This document shows positions 1 to 9,100 of a stretch of 64,000 nt of DNA, piece after piece. The DNA comes from Hespellia sp. (lineage in GTDB: Bacteria > Bacillota > Clostridia > Lachnospirales > Lachnospiraceae). Where the stretch lies: assembly GCA_028693555.1 (NCBI GenBank), contig JAQUVD010000003.1:62001-126000 (forward strand). Reading direction: 5' to 3'. The notes below the pieces were generated by a model. That model was not told the DNA's origin. It saw only the letters and a list, made by a program, of their open reading frames with translations, and did no database searches. Position 1 is the stretch's first letter, and each line of letters opens with the position of its first letter. The position numbers and the translations under genes were made by a program.

Positions 1-452
1 AGATGTTCTGCCGGAATATCAATCAACACGCCCTCCCGCTTGACGGTAACACTGGCGTGAATCAGCTTTCCCAATCGGTCAGAAGCGTTTTTCGCGCGAA
101 GTTCCTGCACCAGTCGGATGGTTCCGCTGATCAGAATCATAACGCAGATAATCACAACTGTTGTGATGTTTCGGCTAAAATCAGAAACCAGCAGAACATC
201 CGTAATCAAAGAGACAGCCGCCAGAACAAACAGAATCATGGTAAATGGATTAATAAAAGCACGTCGAAAACGATACCACAAGGTATCGTTTTTTCTGCCA
301 GTCAACCGATTGGCGCCATATTGCTCCTGCATGACTTCCACCTGTTTGAGTGGCAGACCTTCCGGTGATGTAGGAATATCCTGATAGATTTCCGACGTGT
401 CACAGTATGCATACTTTTTCATACGGCTGTTTAACAGCGTCGATTTCGGCAA
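1..452 (-). CDS. mgtA: Magnesium-translocating P-type ATPase, N-terminal part (runs off the window)
   Basis: The first 150 codons of a P-type ATPase of the MgtA/MgtB family, which imports Mg2+ across the membrane using ATP. Visible are the cation-transporter N-terminal helix (residues about 20-55, with EVMQEQYGANRLTG) and then the first two membrane helices, starting near NPFTMILFVLAAV. I chose the TTG at 452 because GAGGGGG lies 9 bases upstream; an ATG at 422 is in frame but has no ribosome binding site. The catalytic DKTG loop lies beyond the window edge, so intactness cannot be judged. The family assignment is from recognised N-terminal sequence only. Confidence 0.8.
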   Translation of the reverse strand, partial: MPKSTLLNSRMKKYAYCDTSEIYQDIPTSPEGLPLKQVEVMQEQYGANRLTGRKNDTLWYRFRRAFINPFTMILFVLAAVSLITDVLLVSDFSRNITTVVIICVMILISGTIRLVQELRAKNASDRLGKLIHASVTVKREGVLIDIPAEH

Positions 453-503
453 GATAAATTCCCCCTCTCTTTTTTACATATTGCTATTTTAACACAAAGA
501 TGC

Positions 504-571
504 CCGGAAGGCTTTTCTTTAATTCTTGTTTTTTTCTTGCGATTGCGGTTAAGTAATGTGAAACCTTCCGG
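504..571. other. Inverted repeat between mgtA and the permease remnant
   Basis: Perfect 8-bp arms CCGGAAGG (504-511) and CCTTCCGG (564-571) enclose an AT-rich loop of about 50 bases. It lies in the leader of mgtA, after the stop of the broken permease. It could be a leftover terminator of the old ABC operon or an mgtA leader element; no M-box Mg2+ riboswitch could be recognised in this 150-bp gap. Confidence 0.3.
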
Positions 572-602
572 TGCATTTCCTGTATGGATGAGGAGGAAAT
601 CT

Positions 603-945
603 TTACATTTCATTCATGATGTCGGTTACTGCCATATTCTTAATTCGTTTTACCGGTGTATGGACTGCGATCATTGTTGCTGCCAATACGAATACAAGAA
701 TCACGGTGAGCGGAATTGCAGGAAAACTCCAAACAGCATAGCTGTAATGTGTGGTAATTAAATTGTCATACAGCAGCTTGCTCATCACTAATCCAACTAC
801 GCAGCCGACCATACAGCCAGACAAGGAATATGTGGCGGCTTTAGCAGCAATCATTTTTGTAATCTGACGGGTATCCATACCGACCGCACGCATTGCCCCA
901 TATTGCTTGATTTTTGCAGACACGCTCATGGAAATAACAATTCTT
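603..945 (-). pseudogene. 3' remnant of an FtsX/MacB-type ABC permease
   Basis: About 113 codons encode only the C-terminal end of an FtsX-domain permease: the motif SAKIKQYGAMRAVGM followed by three hydrophobic helices. Full permeases of this kind have several hundred residues. The open frame continues upstream of the first Met for only a few codons (IVIS) and then meets the kinase remnant in another frame, so the rest of the gene is missing. In related loci the order is response regulator, histidine kinase, ABC ATPase, permease. The remnant shows that this locus once had that layout. It is very unlikely to make a functional protein. Confidence 0.75.
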
Positions 946-1301
946 TGCCCTTATTTCATTTTCAACATGGGAATTTAAGATGGTAGCCAACGAATTCACT
1001 TCATGAAAAAGTCGGTATAACTCGCCCTCTTCATTACACTCAATACGTGCGTTATGATTGCCTGCAATATACTCTGTAATTTGTGTTACAGCGATTTCAA
1101 TCTGTTGGTGCTGTTCCTTAAAATATAGATAACAGAATACTAATATAACTGCTGCCATAGACAGAGCAGCGAGAAAAATGTAAAGTGCTGCATTTTGAGG
1201 ATTCAACTTCAAAACACAAAGTGCTGCAGCAGAAAATATCACGACACAACACAGTATCTTATAAAACAGGGCCTTGATTTTTTATTTACTAAGATTTTCA
1301 T
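940..1301 (-). pseudogene. 5' remnant of a sensor histidine kinase, frameshifted and truncated
   Basis: An ATG at 1301, with GAGGTG upstream and only 8 bases after the regulator stop, begins MKILVNKK and then shifts frame in an A-run near 1278. Adding one A would restore a continuous frame: a hydrophobic N-terminus, a membrane helix (ALYIFLAALSMAAVILVFCYL) whose cytoplasmic side leads into a HAMP-like segment ending HVENEIRAKN. At about 940-948 the kinase sequence stops and permease sequence begins in another frame. The histidine box, ATPase domain, the ABC ATPase gene and the permease start have all been lost by one deletion. Two independent lesions make this a clear pseudogene. Confidence 0.8.
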
Positions 1302-1309
1302 CGTACACC

Positions 1310-1996
1310 TCAATCCGTTGCATTCCACTTATAGCCCATGCGCCGAACTGTAATAATCCGTTTTGGGGCACTGGCATCATCCTCGATTTTCGTGCGCAAT
1401 CTCCGGATATACACAGTAAGCGTGTTACTGTCTACATAGCTTTCATTGCAATCCCACAATTGACATAAAATCTGTTCCGAGGAAAGCACCTGATTCGGGT
1501 TTTCCATAAACAGACGCAGTAATTTATATTCGCTTGCCGTTAATTCCAATTGTTTATCATCTTTGTAGACCTCACTTTTTAAAAGCAGCATCTTAATATG
1601 ATTCGAGCATAGTTCTGTCTCATCCTGAACGAAATCATTGCTTCTGCGGAGCAGGGCATTTATTCTTGACATAAATACAGCCAGCTTAAAAGGTTTCGTA
1701 ATATAATCATCACCGCCAATATCAAGCCCCATGATAATATCCGTTTCCTCATCTGCAGCGGTCAGAAATATGATAGGCACCTTTGAAGTCTGCCGGATTT
1801 TTTTACATATATCAAAGCCGGAACCGTCTGGCAGCGAAACATCTAAAATCACCAGATCATATTTTCCATCCGCCCATATGGTATCCACCTCACAGTAAGT
1901 GCGGGCAATATCCAGATCATACCCCTGCTTTTTTATGGCAAATGACAGACCGTTGATCAAACTCAGATCATCCTCAACTAAAAATATCTTTTTCAT
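1310..1996 (-). CDS. OmpR/PhoB-family response regulator (orphan)
   Basis: A 228-residue two-component regulator. The receiver domain has the acidic pair E8/D9/D10, phosphoacceptor D52 in LVILDVSLPDG and the conserved Lys in DYITKPF near residue 101. The C-terminal winged helix (about 130-225) contains LTASEYKLLRLFM and the DNA-recognition region ending VRRMGYKW. Sequence and neighbourhood suggest the BceR/VncR kind, which senses cell-envelope-active antibiotics together with an ABC transporter. The regulator is complete, but its kinase and transporter genes directly downstream are ruined, so it is now an orphan unless another kinase phosphorylates it. Confidence 0.88.
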   Translation of the reverse strand: MKKIFLVEDDLSLINGLSFAIKKQGYDLDIARTYCEVDTIWADGKYDLVILDVSLPDGSGFDICKKIRQTSKVPIIFLTAADEETDIIMGLDIGGDDYITKPFKLAVFMSRINALLRRSNDFVQDETELCSNHIKMLLLKSEVYKDDKQLELTASEYKLLRLFMENPNQVLSSEQILCQLWDCNESYVDSNTLTVYIRRLRTKIEDDASAPKRIITVRRMGYKWNATD

Positions 1997-2040
1997 GTAT
2001 CCTCACCATCCATTGTCTTATATTAGTCTGTTACAATAAG

Positions 2041-2685
2041 TCAATAAGTAACCCAGTCGAAAAATCCAAGCAAAAAAGCAACTGCTATAACAGCAACCGG
2101 CAAATATGCCATCCCTGCCCGTCTGTCACGCTCCTGATTTCCATGCAGTTTTACGATTTTCAGCTTTACCAGCAGTCGAAAACATAAATATCCGATGATT
2201 GTCCCCAAAGTATTTGCAAGCAAATCATCAATATCCGTAACTCGGTACAACGTAAATAATTGAGAAATTTCAACAAACAGAGTCAGTGCAAAACCAAGTA
2301 AAAGCGTGTGCCTGAACTTCTCATAAGTTCTGTCAAGTAACGGGCACAAGAAACCAAGCGGCACAAACAGCAGCATATTCATAATAAATCCTGCAGTTAG
2401 TCCCTCCGATAATGGAATCAAATTGATCTTCGGACTGAAAAACGATTCTCCGAGCCGGGATATGCGGAAAAACTCACTCAAAGTCGGAATACCAACAATA
2501 TTCACAAATAACACGCATAAATAATGATACAGTACAATTGATATGATTGTTGTCTTTATTCTGGGAATATCCTTGTTTCTCTTAAATACTATCACTAATA
2601 GAATACCAATCATTATAATGCCCAAAAGAAAAAACGGGTCTATCAATAATAGATCCTTCAGCGCATCCAATATCGTATATTGCAT
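2041..2685 (-). CDS. VanZ-family membrane protein
   Basis: A 214-residue protein with about five membrane helices. The VanZ hallmarks are visible: PLSEGLTAGFIMNMLLFVPLGF followed by a polar stretch and DIDDLLANTLGTIIGY near the C-terminus. VanZ-like proteins are associated with resistance to teicoplanin and with envelope stress, but the biochemical activity is unknown. I start at the ATG at 2685, 8 bases after GGAGG; a GTG five codons earlier overlaps that ribosome binding site and is unlikely. It lies just upstream of the orphan regulator in the same direction, which fits an envelope-stress context. Confidence 0.82.
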   Translation of the reverse strand: MQYTILDALKDLLLIDPFFLLGIIMIGILLVIVFKRNKDIPRIKTTIISIVLYHYLCVLFVNIVGIPTLSEFFRISRLGESFFSPKINLIPLSEGLTAGFIMNMLLFVPLGFLCPLLDRTYEKFRHTLLLGFALTLFVEISQLFTLYRVTDIDDLLANTLGTIIGYLCFRLLVKLKIVKLHGNQERDRRAGMAYLPVAVIAVAFLLGFFDWVTY

Positions 2686-2787
2686 AACGTCAACCTCCAC
2701 CCCTTTTGAAGTTTATCCTTATCTAGTAACAGTATATCAGAATATATTTCACAAAAAATGAAGATTTCCTTTATATTTCTTAAATAT

Positions 2788-3966
2788 TTAGCGAGACCAT
2801 CGTTTTTCCAATGCAATACTTCCGATCAAAAGCAGTGGGAATATGATTGCAGCACCAATTCCGATTTTTAGATTATCTGCAAACTGACTGGAAATGATGC
2901 CCACAAAGGTTGGACCACCGGAGCATCCAAGATCACCTGCCAGTGCCAAAAATGCGAACATGGCAGTCCCTCCATTTCGCAGTACAGCAGAGGATTTGCT
3001 AAAGGTTCCGGGCCACATGATCCCGACCGACAGACCGGTAATTCCACAGGCAATCAGACTTACCACCGGATTAGGAACAATTGCAATTGTCAGATATGAA
3101 ATGATACATAGTATCCCACTAAGAATCATGAATCGATCGAGATTGATACGCTCTCCGAATTTTCCATAAAAGGCACGGGATGTTCCCATCAGCACCGCGA
3201 ACATCATCGGTCCCGCGAGATCACCGATGGTCTTCGTAACCCCCAGTCCCTTTTCCGCGAAGGTCGATGCCCACTGGCTGACCGCCTGTTCACTGGCCCC
3301 CGCACACATCATCATCAACAAGAAAATCCAAAACAGCTTCATTTTAAAGAGTTCCGCAAAAGAGATTCCTGTTTCGCCTTCTTCCACAAGAGGTGCAAAC
3401 GGAACCGTCAGGAAAAAGATTCCATTCATCAGCGTAAACAGCGCCCAGACGATACTTAAATATTTCCAGTTGGCAATGCCAAAAACCGTAAAGAACACAG
3501 TGGAAATCGCCACAACACCCACGTGTCCCCAGCAGTAAAAGGAATGCAGAAGACTCATCGCGGTCTCCTTATTATCGGTCGGACAGGATTCCACAATCGG
3601 ACTTACCAGTACTTCTAATAAACCGCCGCCAATTGCATACAGTGTGACGGCAATCAGCAATCCGGCAAATGCATTGGAACACAATTCCGGAAGAATTGCG
3701 AGTGACAACAGGCCTGCTGATGCAAAGAGATGCGCAAGAAATGTCGATGCCCGATATCCGATTCGGTCAATGAATCCCACAGCCAGCAGATCCGTTAGTA
3801 GCTGCACGCCAAAATTAAAAGTCACTAACATCGTGATCTGTGAAAGTGGGATGGAATAACTTCTTTGAAAAGTAAGAAATAACAGTGGTGCAAAATTGTT
3901 GACAATTGCCTGAACGATATATCCCAGAAAGCAGGCATAGATTGTTTTTTGATAATTAGGTTTCAT
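2788..3966 (-). CDS. MFS transporter, substrate unknown
   Basis: A 392-residue major facilitator with twelve predicted membrane helices. It starts MKPNYQKTIYACFLGYIVQA after AGGAGAG. The loop between helices 2 and 3 has the MFS-like DRIGYRAS motif, and the central cytoplasmic loop holds VEEGETG. Glycine-rich helices (GGGLLEVLVSPIVE, GLSVGIMWPGTFSKS) recall the fucose/oligosaccharide-type permease group, but I cannot assign a substrate. It appears to be a single gene between VanZ and the glycerol dehydrogenase gene. Confidence 0.75.
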   Translation of the reverse strand: MKPNYQKTIYACFLGYIVQAIVNNFAPLLFLTFQRSYSIPLSQITMLVTFNFGVQLLTDLLAVGFIDRIGYRASTFLAHLFASAGLLSLAILPELCSNAFAGLLIAVTLYAIGGGLLEVLVSPIVESCPTDNKETAMSLLHSFYCWGHVGVVAISTVFFTVFGIANWKYLSIVWALFTLMNGIFFLTVPFAPLVEEGETGISFAELFKMKLFWIFLLMMMCAGASEQAVSQWASTFAEKGLGVTKTIGDLAGPMMFAVLMGTSRAFYGKFGERINLDRFMILSGILCIISYLTIAIVPNPVVSLIACGITGLSVGIMWPGTFSKSSAVLRNGGTAMFAFLALAGDLGCSGGPTFVGIISSQFADNLKIGIGAAIIFPLLLIGSIALEKRWSR

Positions 3967-4049
3967 GAGTATCTCTCCTGTCAGTGTGATTGAACCTTTT
4001 CATTATATCGCACATGTGTCACCATTCCCACCACTTTCTTCGCTATAAA

Positions 4050-4089
4050 TTCAAAAAGTTCTGACTCTTCGTAATGAAGAATCAGAACT
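4050..4089 (-). terminator. Intrinsic terminator after the glycerol dehydrogenase gene
   Basis: Fourteen-base arms (4057-4070 and 4076-4089) pair with one mismatch around a 5-base loop. Reading on the minus strand the stem is followed by TTTTTGAATTT. It lies 27 bases after the stop codon of the gene that ends at 4116. Confidence 0.85.
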
Positions 4090-4115
4090 CTAAGTTCACC
4101 ATAGCTTATAATTTT

Positions 4116-5210
4116 CTACCCCAGTGCGATTTTTCCCATAGCATCCGCCTGTAAGATTGCATCGTACAGTTCAACAGGCTGAACATCGCCGGCAAGATTA
4201 TGGATTGTCTCACCCGGAACACATGCATTTTCAGAAATGGTCTTTACCTGCTCTAATGTAGTGACACCGATCTCTCCCAGTGTTACAGGCAGTCCTACTT
4301 CCATACAGAAATCCTGCACTTCCTTAAATTCATCTTTTGGCACTCCCTCAAGTACGAGTTGAACAAGTGTACCAAACGCTACACAGTTACCATGATCCCC
4401 ATGTTTCCCATCCAATGAAGTTACTCCATTATAAAATGAATGCGCGGCTGCACAGTTTACATTATCTGCACCGACTCCGGAAAGGTATACATTTGCCTCG
4501 ATAATTGCTTCCAGTGCAGGAGTCACAGCATGTACTTTGCAGGCTTCAACTGCCTGTTTTCCGTATGCTCTGAGTGTATCATAGCAGAGTCTTGCAAGTG
4601 CCTGTCCTGCTCTTGTAATTCCTGTTCCTTCCAGACTTGCGGACTCGGTACGAATCGATGCCCTTCCCTCGAAGTAAGTTCCCAAAGCATCACCCATACC
4701 GGCAATCAAGAACTTGACCGGTGCATTTGCAATCACGTTACTGTCAACCATAACCGCATCCGGATTCGTTGGGTAAAAGAGATACTTGTCAAAACTGTGA
4801 TCATCATTATAAATGACAGAAAGTCCTGTACATGGTGCATCTGTTGCCGCTACCGTTGGAACAATCACAATATGCGTTCCCGCATAATAGGCTGTCGCTT
4901 TTGCCGTGTCTACCGCACTTCCCCCACCTACTGCAACAACCGTATCAATCTTATCTTCTTCTACGATTGCCTTCATTTTGGCAATCTCACCATTGCTCGA
5001 AATACCGCCAAACACCTCATAGCGTCTGTAATCATCTAAATCCCCGAAACTTTTTTCGATTTTATCGTGACATGATTTATATCCACTGTTTGAACATACA
5101 AACAACCAGCGTTTTCCCATATATCCCATTTCTTCGTGAAACTTCAATAATGCATCTCTTCCCTGCACATATTTCAGTGGTTCTCGCATCGCTCTTAATC
5201 TTTCCATCAT
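4116..5210 (-). CDS. gldA: Iron-containing alcohol dehydrogenase, glycerol dehydrogenase type
   Basis: A 364-residue NAD-dependent polyol dehydrogenase, the usual length for GldA, which oxidises glycerol to dihydroxyacetone. The N-terminal nucleotide-binding half has the GGGS loop (95-98) and DTAKA. Metal ligands are in place: D174 in GMGDALGTYFE, H257 in AAAHSFYNG and H273 in HGDHGN. I start at the ATG at 5210, 9 bases after AAGGAGG; a longer frame adds 17 residues that do not fit the family. The substrate may be another 1,2-diol. It has its own promoter and terminator, so it is a single transcription unit downstream of the sugar isomerase and symporter genes. Confidence 0.88.
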   Translation of the reverse strand: MMERLRAMREPLKYVQGRDALLKFHEEMGYMGKRWLFVCSNSGYKSCHDKIEKSFGDLDDYRRYEVFGGISSNGEIAKMKAIVEEDKIDTVVAVGGGSAVDTAKATAYYAGTHIVIVPTVAATDAPCTGLSVIYNDDHSFDKYLFYPTNPDAVMVDSNVIANAPVKFLIAGMGDALGTYFEGRASIRTESASLEGTGITRAGQALARLCYDTLRAYGKQAVEACKVHAVTPALEAIIEANVYLSGVGADNVNCAAAHSFYNGVTSLDGKHGDHGNCVAFGTLVQLVLEGVPKDEFKEVQDFCMEVGLPVTLGEIGVTTLEQVKTISENACVPGETIHNLAGDVQPVELYDAILQADAMGKIALG

Positions 5211-5266
5211 AGCTAGTGTCCTCCTTGTGAGTGTTGTTATTTTTTTAACAGCGTCTTGCATTGATA

Positions 5267-5295
5267 ATCATAACACTCTCACACAGGGTTTTCAA
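5267..5295 (-). promoter_or_regulatory. Sigma-A promoter of the glycerol dehydrogenase gene
   Basis: On the minus strand TTGAAA (5290-5295) and TATGAT (5267-5272) are separated by 17 bases, about 55 bases upstream of the chosen ATG. Confidence 0.7.
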
Positions 5296-5331
5296 TGTGA
5301 GATTGAAAAAGTACTTCATCATCAGTAAACA

Positions 5332-6675
5332 TTAACCGTTTTTCCGAAAAAACTCTTTCGTTGATTTGCGTACTTCAGGCCAAAGAACAACTAGTGCAAT
5401 TAAGTTTGGAATGATTAAAAGACCTAGTGCAATGTCCTGAATCGTCCAGACCAAATCAAGCTCAAACGTTGCACCAACCACACAAAACAGTGGAAATATG
5501 TATTTAAATTTTTCAGCAATTTTTTCATTTGATAAATATCGAATGCCGACAAAGCCAAAATACCATTGGCTCATTAAGGTAGATGCACAAAACAGCAGCA
5601 GACTAAACGTAATAATATATTGCAGTGGTTTCCAAATATTAGAAAAAGCATAAAGCATGAGCACACTTGCATCAACTCCTGAATCTAAAACACCTGTTAC
5701 GCCTAATACCAGTCCTGTAATCGTACAAATCACAAATGTATCCAAAAATACTTCTGTTACACCAAATATCCCCTGTTCTACCGGATGATTTACGGTAGCT
5801 GTAGAGTGTAAAACCGGAGCCGATCCCTCTCCTGCTTCATTCGAATACAGCCCCCTTGAAACACCGCGCTGCATAGCAATAATCATGCTCCCGGCTACGC
5901 CTCCAGCCATCGGTTTCAAACCAAATGCGCTTGTGAATATTTGGGTTAATACGATAGGAACCTCTTCGATTTTCAATAAAATGACAACCACTCCACTAAC
6001 CACATAGAGGAGTGCCATTGCAGGCACTAGTCTTTGGGTTATATTTACAAAACGTTTCAGTCCTCCTATCGTCACGAAAAAAATCAATATCATCAGGACA
6101 ATCCCTGTGATAATAGATGGCACCTTGAAACTATTTCTCATAATTCCGCTAATCGTATTCGATTGAATAAAATTGCCACCTATAATTTGCAGTATCATAA
6201 ATACTGCACAGAGCGATGCTAACCAAGGCAGATGTAAGCCCTTTTTTATATAATACATCGGACCGCCGAACAAAGACCCATGTTCATCTTTTTCCCGATA
6301 AATAATACCCAGTATAATCTCACCGTATTTTGTTGCCATACCAAAGAACGCCGCAAACCACATCCAGAAAATTGCGCCCATTCCACCAAGCAATACTGCC
6401 GTAGATACTCCAACAATATTTCCACTTCCAACGCATGAGGCAAGTGCCATACATAGGGCCTGAAACGATGTAATTGTCTTTTCATCTTTTAATGTTTGCT
6501 TTTTCTTGAAAATAGGCTCCCACAAGGTCTTTTTCATGATAAAACCAAAATGTCTTATCTGAACAGCTCCCGTAATAATCGTGTACAGAATCCCTACTCC
6601 AATCAGTACAAACAGCAGCCAGTTCCCCCATAACCAGCTTGCAAAAATGGATAAATATTCCGTGATTAGTTTCAT
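5332..6675 (-). CDS. Sodium:alanine (AGCS family) amino acid symporter
   Basis: A 447-residue membrane protein of the alanine or glycine:cation symporter family, which imports a small amino acid with Na+. Family signatures include GAVQIRHFGFIMKK near the N-terminus, the loop ALASCVGSGNIVGVSTA, GGPMYYIKKGL, and the conserved NEAGEGSAPVLHSTA. About eleven membrane helices are visible. I start at the ATG at 6675, which has AAAGGGG upstream; the longer TTG start would read through that site. It begins 27 bases after the TIM-barrel isomerase gene, so it is probably the last gene of that operon, an unusual partner for sugar genes. Confidence 0.88.
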   Translation of the reverse strand: MKLITEYLSIFASWLWGNWLLFVLIGVGILYTIITGAVQIRHFGFIMKKTLWEPIFKKKQTLKDEKTITSFQALCMALASCVGSGNIVGVSTAVLLGGMGAIFWMWFAAFFGMATKYGEIILGIIYREKDEHGSLFGGPMYYIKKGLHLPWLASLCAVFMILQIIGGNFIQSNTISGIMRNSFKVPSIITGIVLMILIFFVTIGGLKRFVNITQRLVPAMALLYVVSGVVVILLKIEEVPIVLTQIFTSAFGLKPMAGGVAGSMIIAMQRGVSRGLYSNEAGEGSAPVLHSTATVNHPVEQGIFGVTEVFLDTFVICTITGLVLGVTGVLDSGVDASVLMLYAFSNIWKPLQYIITFSLLLFCASTLMSQWYFGFVGIRYLSNEKIAEKFKYIFPLFCVVGATFELDLVWTIQDIALGLLIIPNLIALVVLWPEVRKSTKEFFRKNG

Positions 6676-6701
6676 CTCTAGACCCCTTTCCGGATGTACA
6701 C

Positions 6702-7745
6702 TCAACTATTTGTATAAGCCTTACACAATTGCTTTGTATAAGCAACACTTCTTTCCACGCCTTCCATTTGTTTGATCAATAGTTCTTCCAATAATTCCTC
6801 AGAAACCTCCTGTGGGTAGTAATACTCCTTGGGTTCTAGGATTGTAGCATCGTACAATGGTTTTTCAACCTGAAAGCACCCTTTTCCTACACTACTTACG
6901 CCCCCTGCGCCGGGTGTTCTTTTAAATTGAGCGCAATATGGATAGCACATTTCGATGACAAGCCGGTCTAAAGAGGAATGATCCATCATGATCTTCAAGC
7001 AGTTTTTTAAATCAATGTTTCCTTCTCCTACCGGAACACCACAAACAACATAGTTATATTCATCATCTTCGCAAGGAATCACGATATGATCTTTAAAGTG
7101 AGTTGCATACGTATACGGAGCCATATTCTTTGCTGCCTTTTCCGGTTCTTCCCATGCCATCATTGAATTTCCAAAATCATAGTGAAGTCCGATCCAAGGC
7201 GAATCTATTTTTCGAATTACATCTACTAATTCTTCTGACGTTTCATATTCATGATTTTCCAAGGCTAATTTGATTCTATGTTTCTGAAGGATTGGAACAA
7301 TTTTCTTTAGTTTCTCAACTGCTTCCTCAAACACTTTAGGGTCAAAATCCAATCTTACCTTACCTAAATCATAACGACCGTCCCCACCTGTTTTTCGACA
7401 TGATTTCGGATTAAGCGTAATTGGAATATAGGTACGAATCGTATCAATTCCGAGTATTTCTGCTGCTTCAATTAATTGAATCAAATGATCATATTCAATT
7501 CCTTTTGCTGCAAATTCCGCAAACATATGATATTTGTCCAAGGTTTTTCGAACCTTTTTCAAATGTTCTATATCATTAGACTCTAAAGTTCCCCAATCTG
7601 GATCAAGATTATAATCCTGAATCACATTAATCATAACCCCATCCAATCCTAATTCATTTGCTTTTTCAATAAATTCTATAATATTCATTCGCTTATTTTG
7701 AAACCACAGATGAAGGCTCTCTGTATCTAATCCTATTTTTATCAT
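6702..7745 (-). CDS. Sugar phosphate isomerase/epimerase family TIM-barrel protein
   Basis: A 347-residue xylose-isomerase-like TIM barrel (AP endonuclease family 2 fold). It starts MIKIGLDTESLHLWF after GGAGGAAAAAAT. Metal-site-like motifs follow the usual order: a Glu/Asn strand KLALENHEYETSEEL, an Asp/His strand IGLHYDFGNSM, and ATHFKDHIV. Members isomerise or epimerise keto sugars or inositol derivatives, so the reaction cannot be named. It is cotranscribed with the MFS transporter upstream (11-base gap) and probably acts on the sugar that transporter imports. Confidence 0.8.
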   Translation of the reverse strand: MIKIGLDTESLHLWFQNKRMNIIEFIEKANELGLDGVMINVIQDYNLDPDWGTLESNDIEHLKKVRKTLDKYHMFAEFAAKGIEYDHLIQLIEAAEILGIDTIRTYIPITLNPKSCRKTGGDGRYDLGKVRLDFDPKVFEEAVEKLKKIVPILQKHRIKLALENHEYETSEELVDVIRKIDSPWIGLHYDFGNSMMAWEEPEKAAKNMAPYTYATHFKDHIVIPCEDDEYNYVVCGVPVGEGNIDLKNCLKIMMDHSSLDRLVIEMCYPYCAQFKRTPGAGGVSSVGKGCFQVEKPLYDATILEPKEYYYPQEVSEELLEELLIKQMEGVERSVAYTKQLCKAYTNS

Positions 7746-7756
7746 ATTTTTTCCTC

Positions 7757-9052
7757 CTACTCTTTCTCATTTTCCTGATGCATCTTAATGCGTTTAATCA
7801 AAAAGGTGGATATGACAAGTCCCACGACCGCCCACGCAATCATTACCATAAACACAATTCTAAAACCTTTCATTCCAGGATATCTATCCAAAAGATTTCC
7901 ATACATCACATACGCAAAGGAATTCGGCAGATAAATAACAAGAGATGCTAAACTCATAGCTGCACCTGTAATTTTTTTTGGAACTTTAACTTCATCCATT
8001 GGTGCAAAGAATACGGCTCTCATTGTAAATACAATTGCTCCAAATGTTAAAGTACATGCTGCACCTATCATCCATTTTCCACTTTGCCCCAATGCTTCAT
8101 GCGGAATCAAAAGAAATACAATCATTGCTATAATACATACCAGAAATCCCATTCGGATGTGCTTTGCTGATGATTTATGCACTTTGTCAGACATCAGACC
8201 TCCAACTGGACCGCCAATCATTTTCAGTCCATACTGGTTAATAATTCCATACATTCCCACCGCTGTCGCCGGAAGAAAATATATTTTATTCAAAAACGGA
8301 ATAAAATAAGTCAATCCACAGTAAATGCAGTACACTACAAATCCATTTAGTGCAACAGCCCAAATATCAATACTTTTAACCGCTGCCAGCATTCCATCAA
8401 AGGCAGTTACCGCTTTATTAATTTTCTCTCCATTTTTACCTATCTCTTTTTCATCATTTGGTACAAAAATGAGACATAAAACGCCTGCCAGTGCAGTAAC
8501 TCCTGCAAGAAACAGTAATCCACCTCTTAAAGCTGCAGAGTTTTCTCCCATCATATGGAAAATTGCCAACGCAGACGAAGCAATGATTACATCTATGACA
8601 CCTCTTCCCATCTCGAGAAAACCAAACATGCGTCCTTGTGTTTTTTCATCTCCAAGCAGACGGATTGCCTTAAGCAAAACCGGCCAATATGTAACTTCAC
8701 CAAAAATTGCAAGTAATCCAAACGATACCAAAAAACCCCAATATCCAGGAAATGTCGAAAGGTATACGCCAACAATACCGATTCCGATTAGCGATCCGCC
8801 AATCATATACTTCTTGCTAATCATATCACATATGTATATCCCCACAATTAGTCCGATAGTCTGAACAATACCATAAGCACTCAAAGCTCCACCTATCTGT
8901 GTGTTTGATAATCCCATAAATTCCTGCATCGGGACATAAAACATATCTTTCATACTGGATATTTTGAATGCGATTCCCCCCGAAAAAGTCAAAATGCAAA
9001 ATACGAACCAACGATTTGGTAGTGCTTTTATTACGTTCACTTTTTTCTCCAT
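7757..9052 (-). CDS. MFS transporter, first gene of the DeoR-linked operon
   Basis: A 431-residue major facilitator of twelve helices, starting MEKKVNVIKALPNRW after AAAGGAGACATACT. The helix 2-3 loop reads CDMISKKYMIGG and the second-half equivalent GGLMSDKVHKSSAKHIR. It resembles sugar-phosphate or organic-acid type transporters, but no substrate is clear. It is the first gene of a unit with the TIM-barrel isomerase and the AGCS symporter and is divergent from the DeoR-type regulator, which is its likely repressor. Confidence 0.8.
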   Translation of the reverse strand: MEKKVNVIKALPNRWFVFCILTFSGGIAFKISSMKDMFYVPMQEFMGLSNTQIGGALSAYGIVQTIGLIVGIYICDMISKKYMIGGSLIGIGIVGVYLSTFPGYWGFLVSFGLLAIFGEVTYWPVLLKAIRLLGDEKTQGRMFGFLEMGRGVIDVIIASSALAIFHMMGENSAALRGGLLFLAGVTALAGVLCLIFVPNDEKEIGKNGEKINKAVTAFDGMLAAVKSIDIWAVALNGFVVYCIYCGLTYFIPFLNKIYFLPATAVGMYGIINQYGLKMIGGPVGGLMSDKVHKSSAKHIRMGFLVCIIAMIVFLLIPHEALGQSGKWMIGAACTLTFGAIVFTMRAVFFAPMDEVKVPKKITGAAMSLASLVIYLPNSFAYVMYGNLLDRYPGMKGFRIVFMVMIAWAVVGLVISTFLIKRIKMHQENEKE

Positions 9053-9100
9053 AGTATGTCTCCTTTTTTTGATATCTTCACTTAAGTGGTTCCATTATTA

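Noticed and set aside
4440-5039. 199-codon Cys-rich plus-strand frame
   Set aside because: Antisense to the glycerol dehydrogenase gene, no ribosome binding site, unnatural composition.
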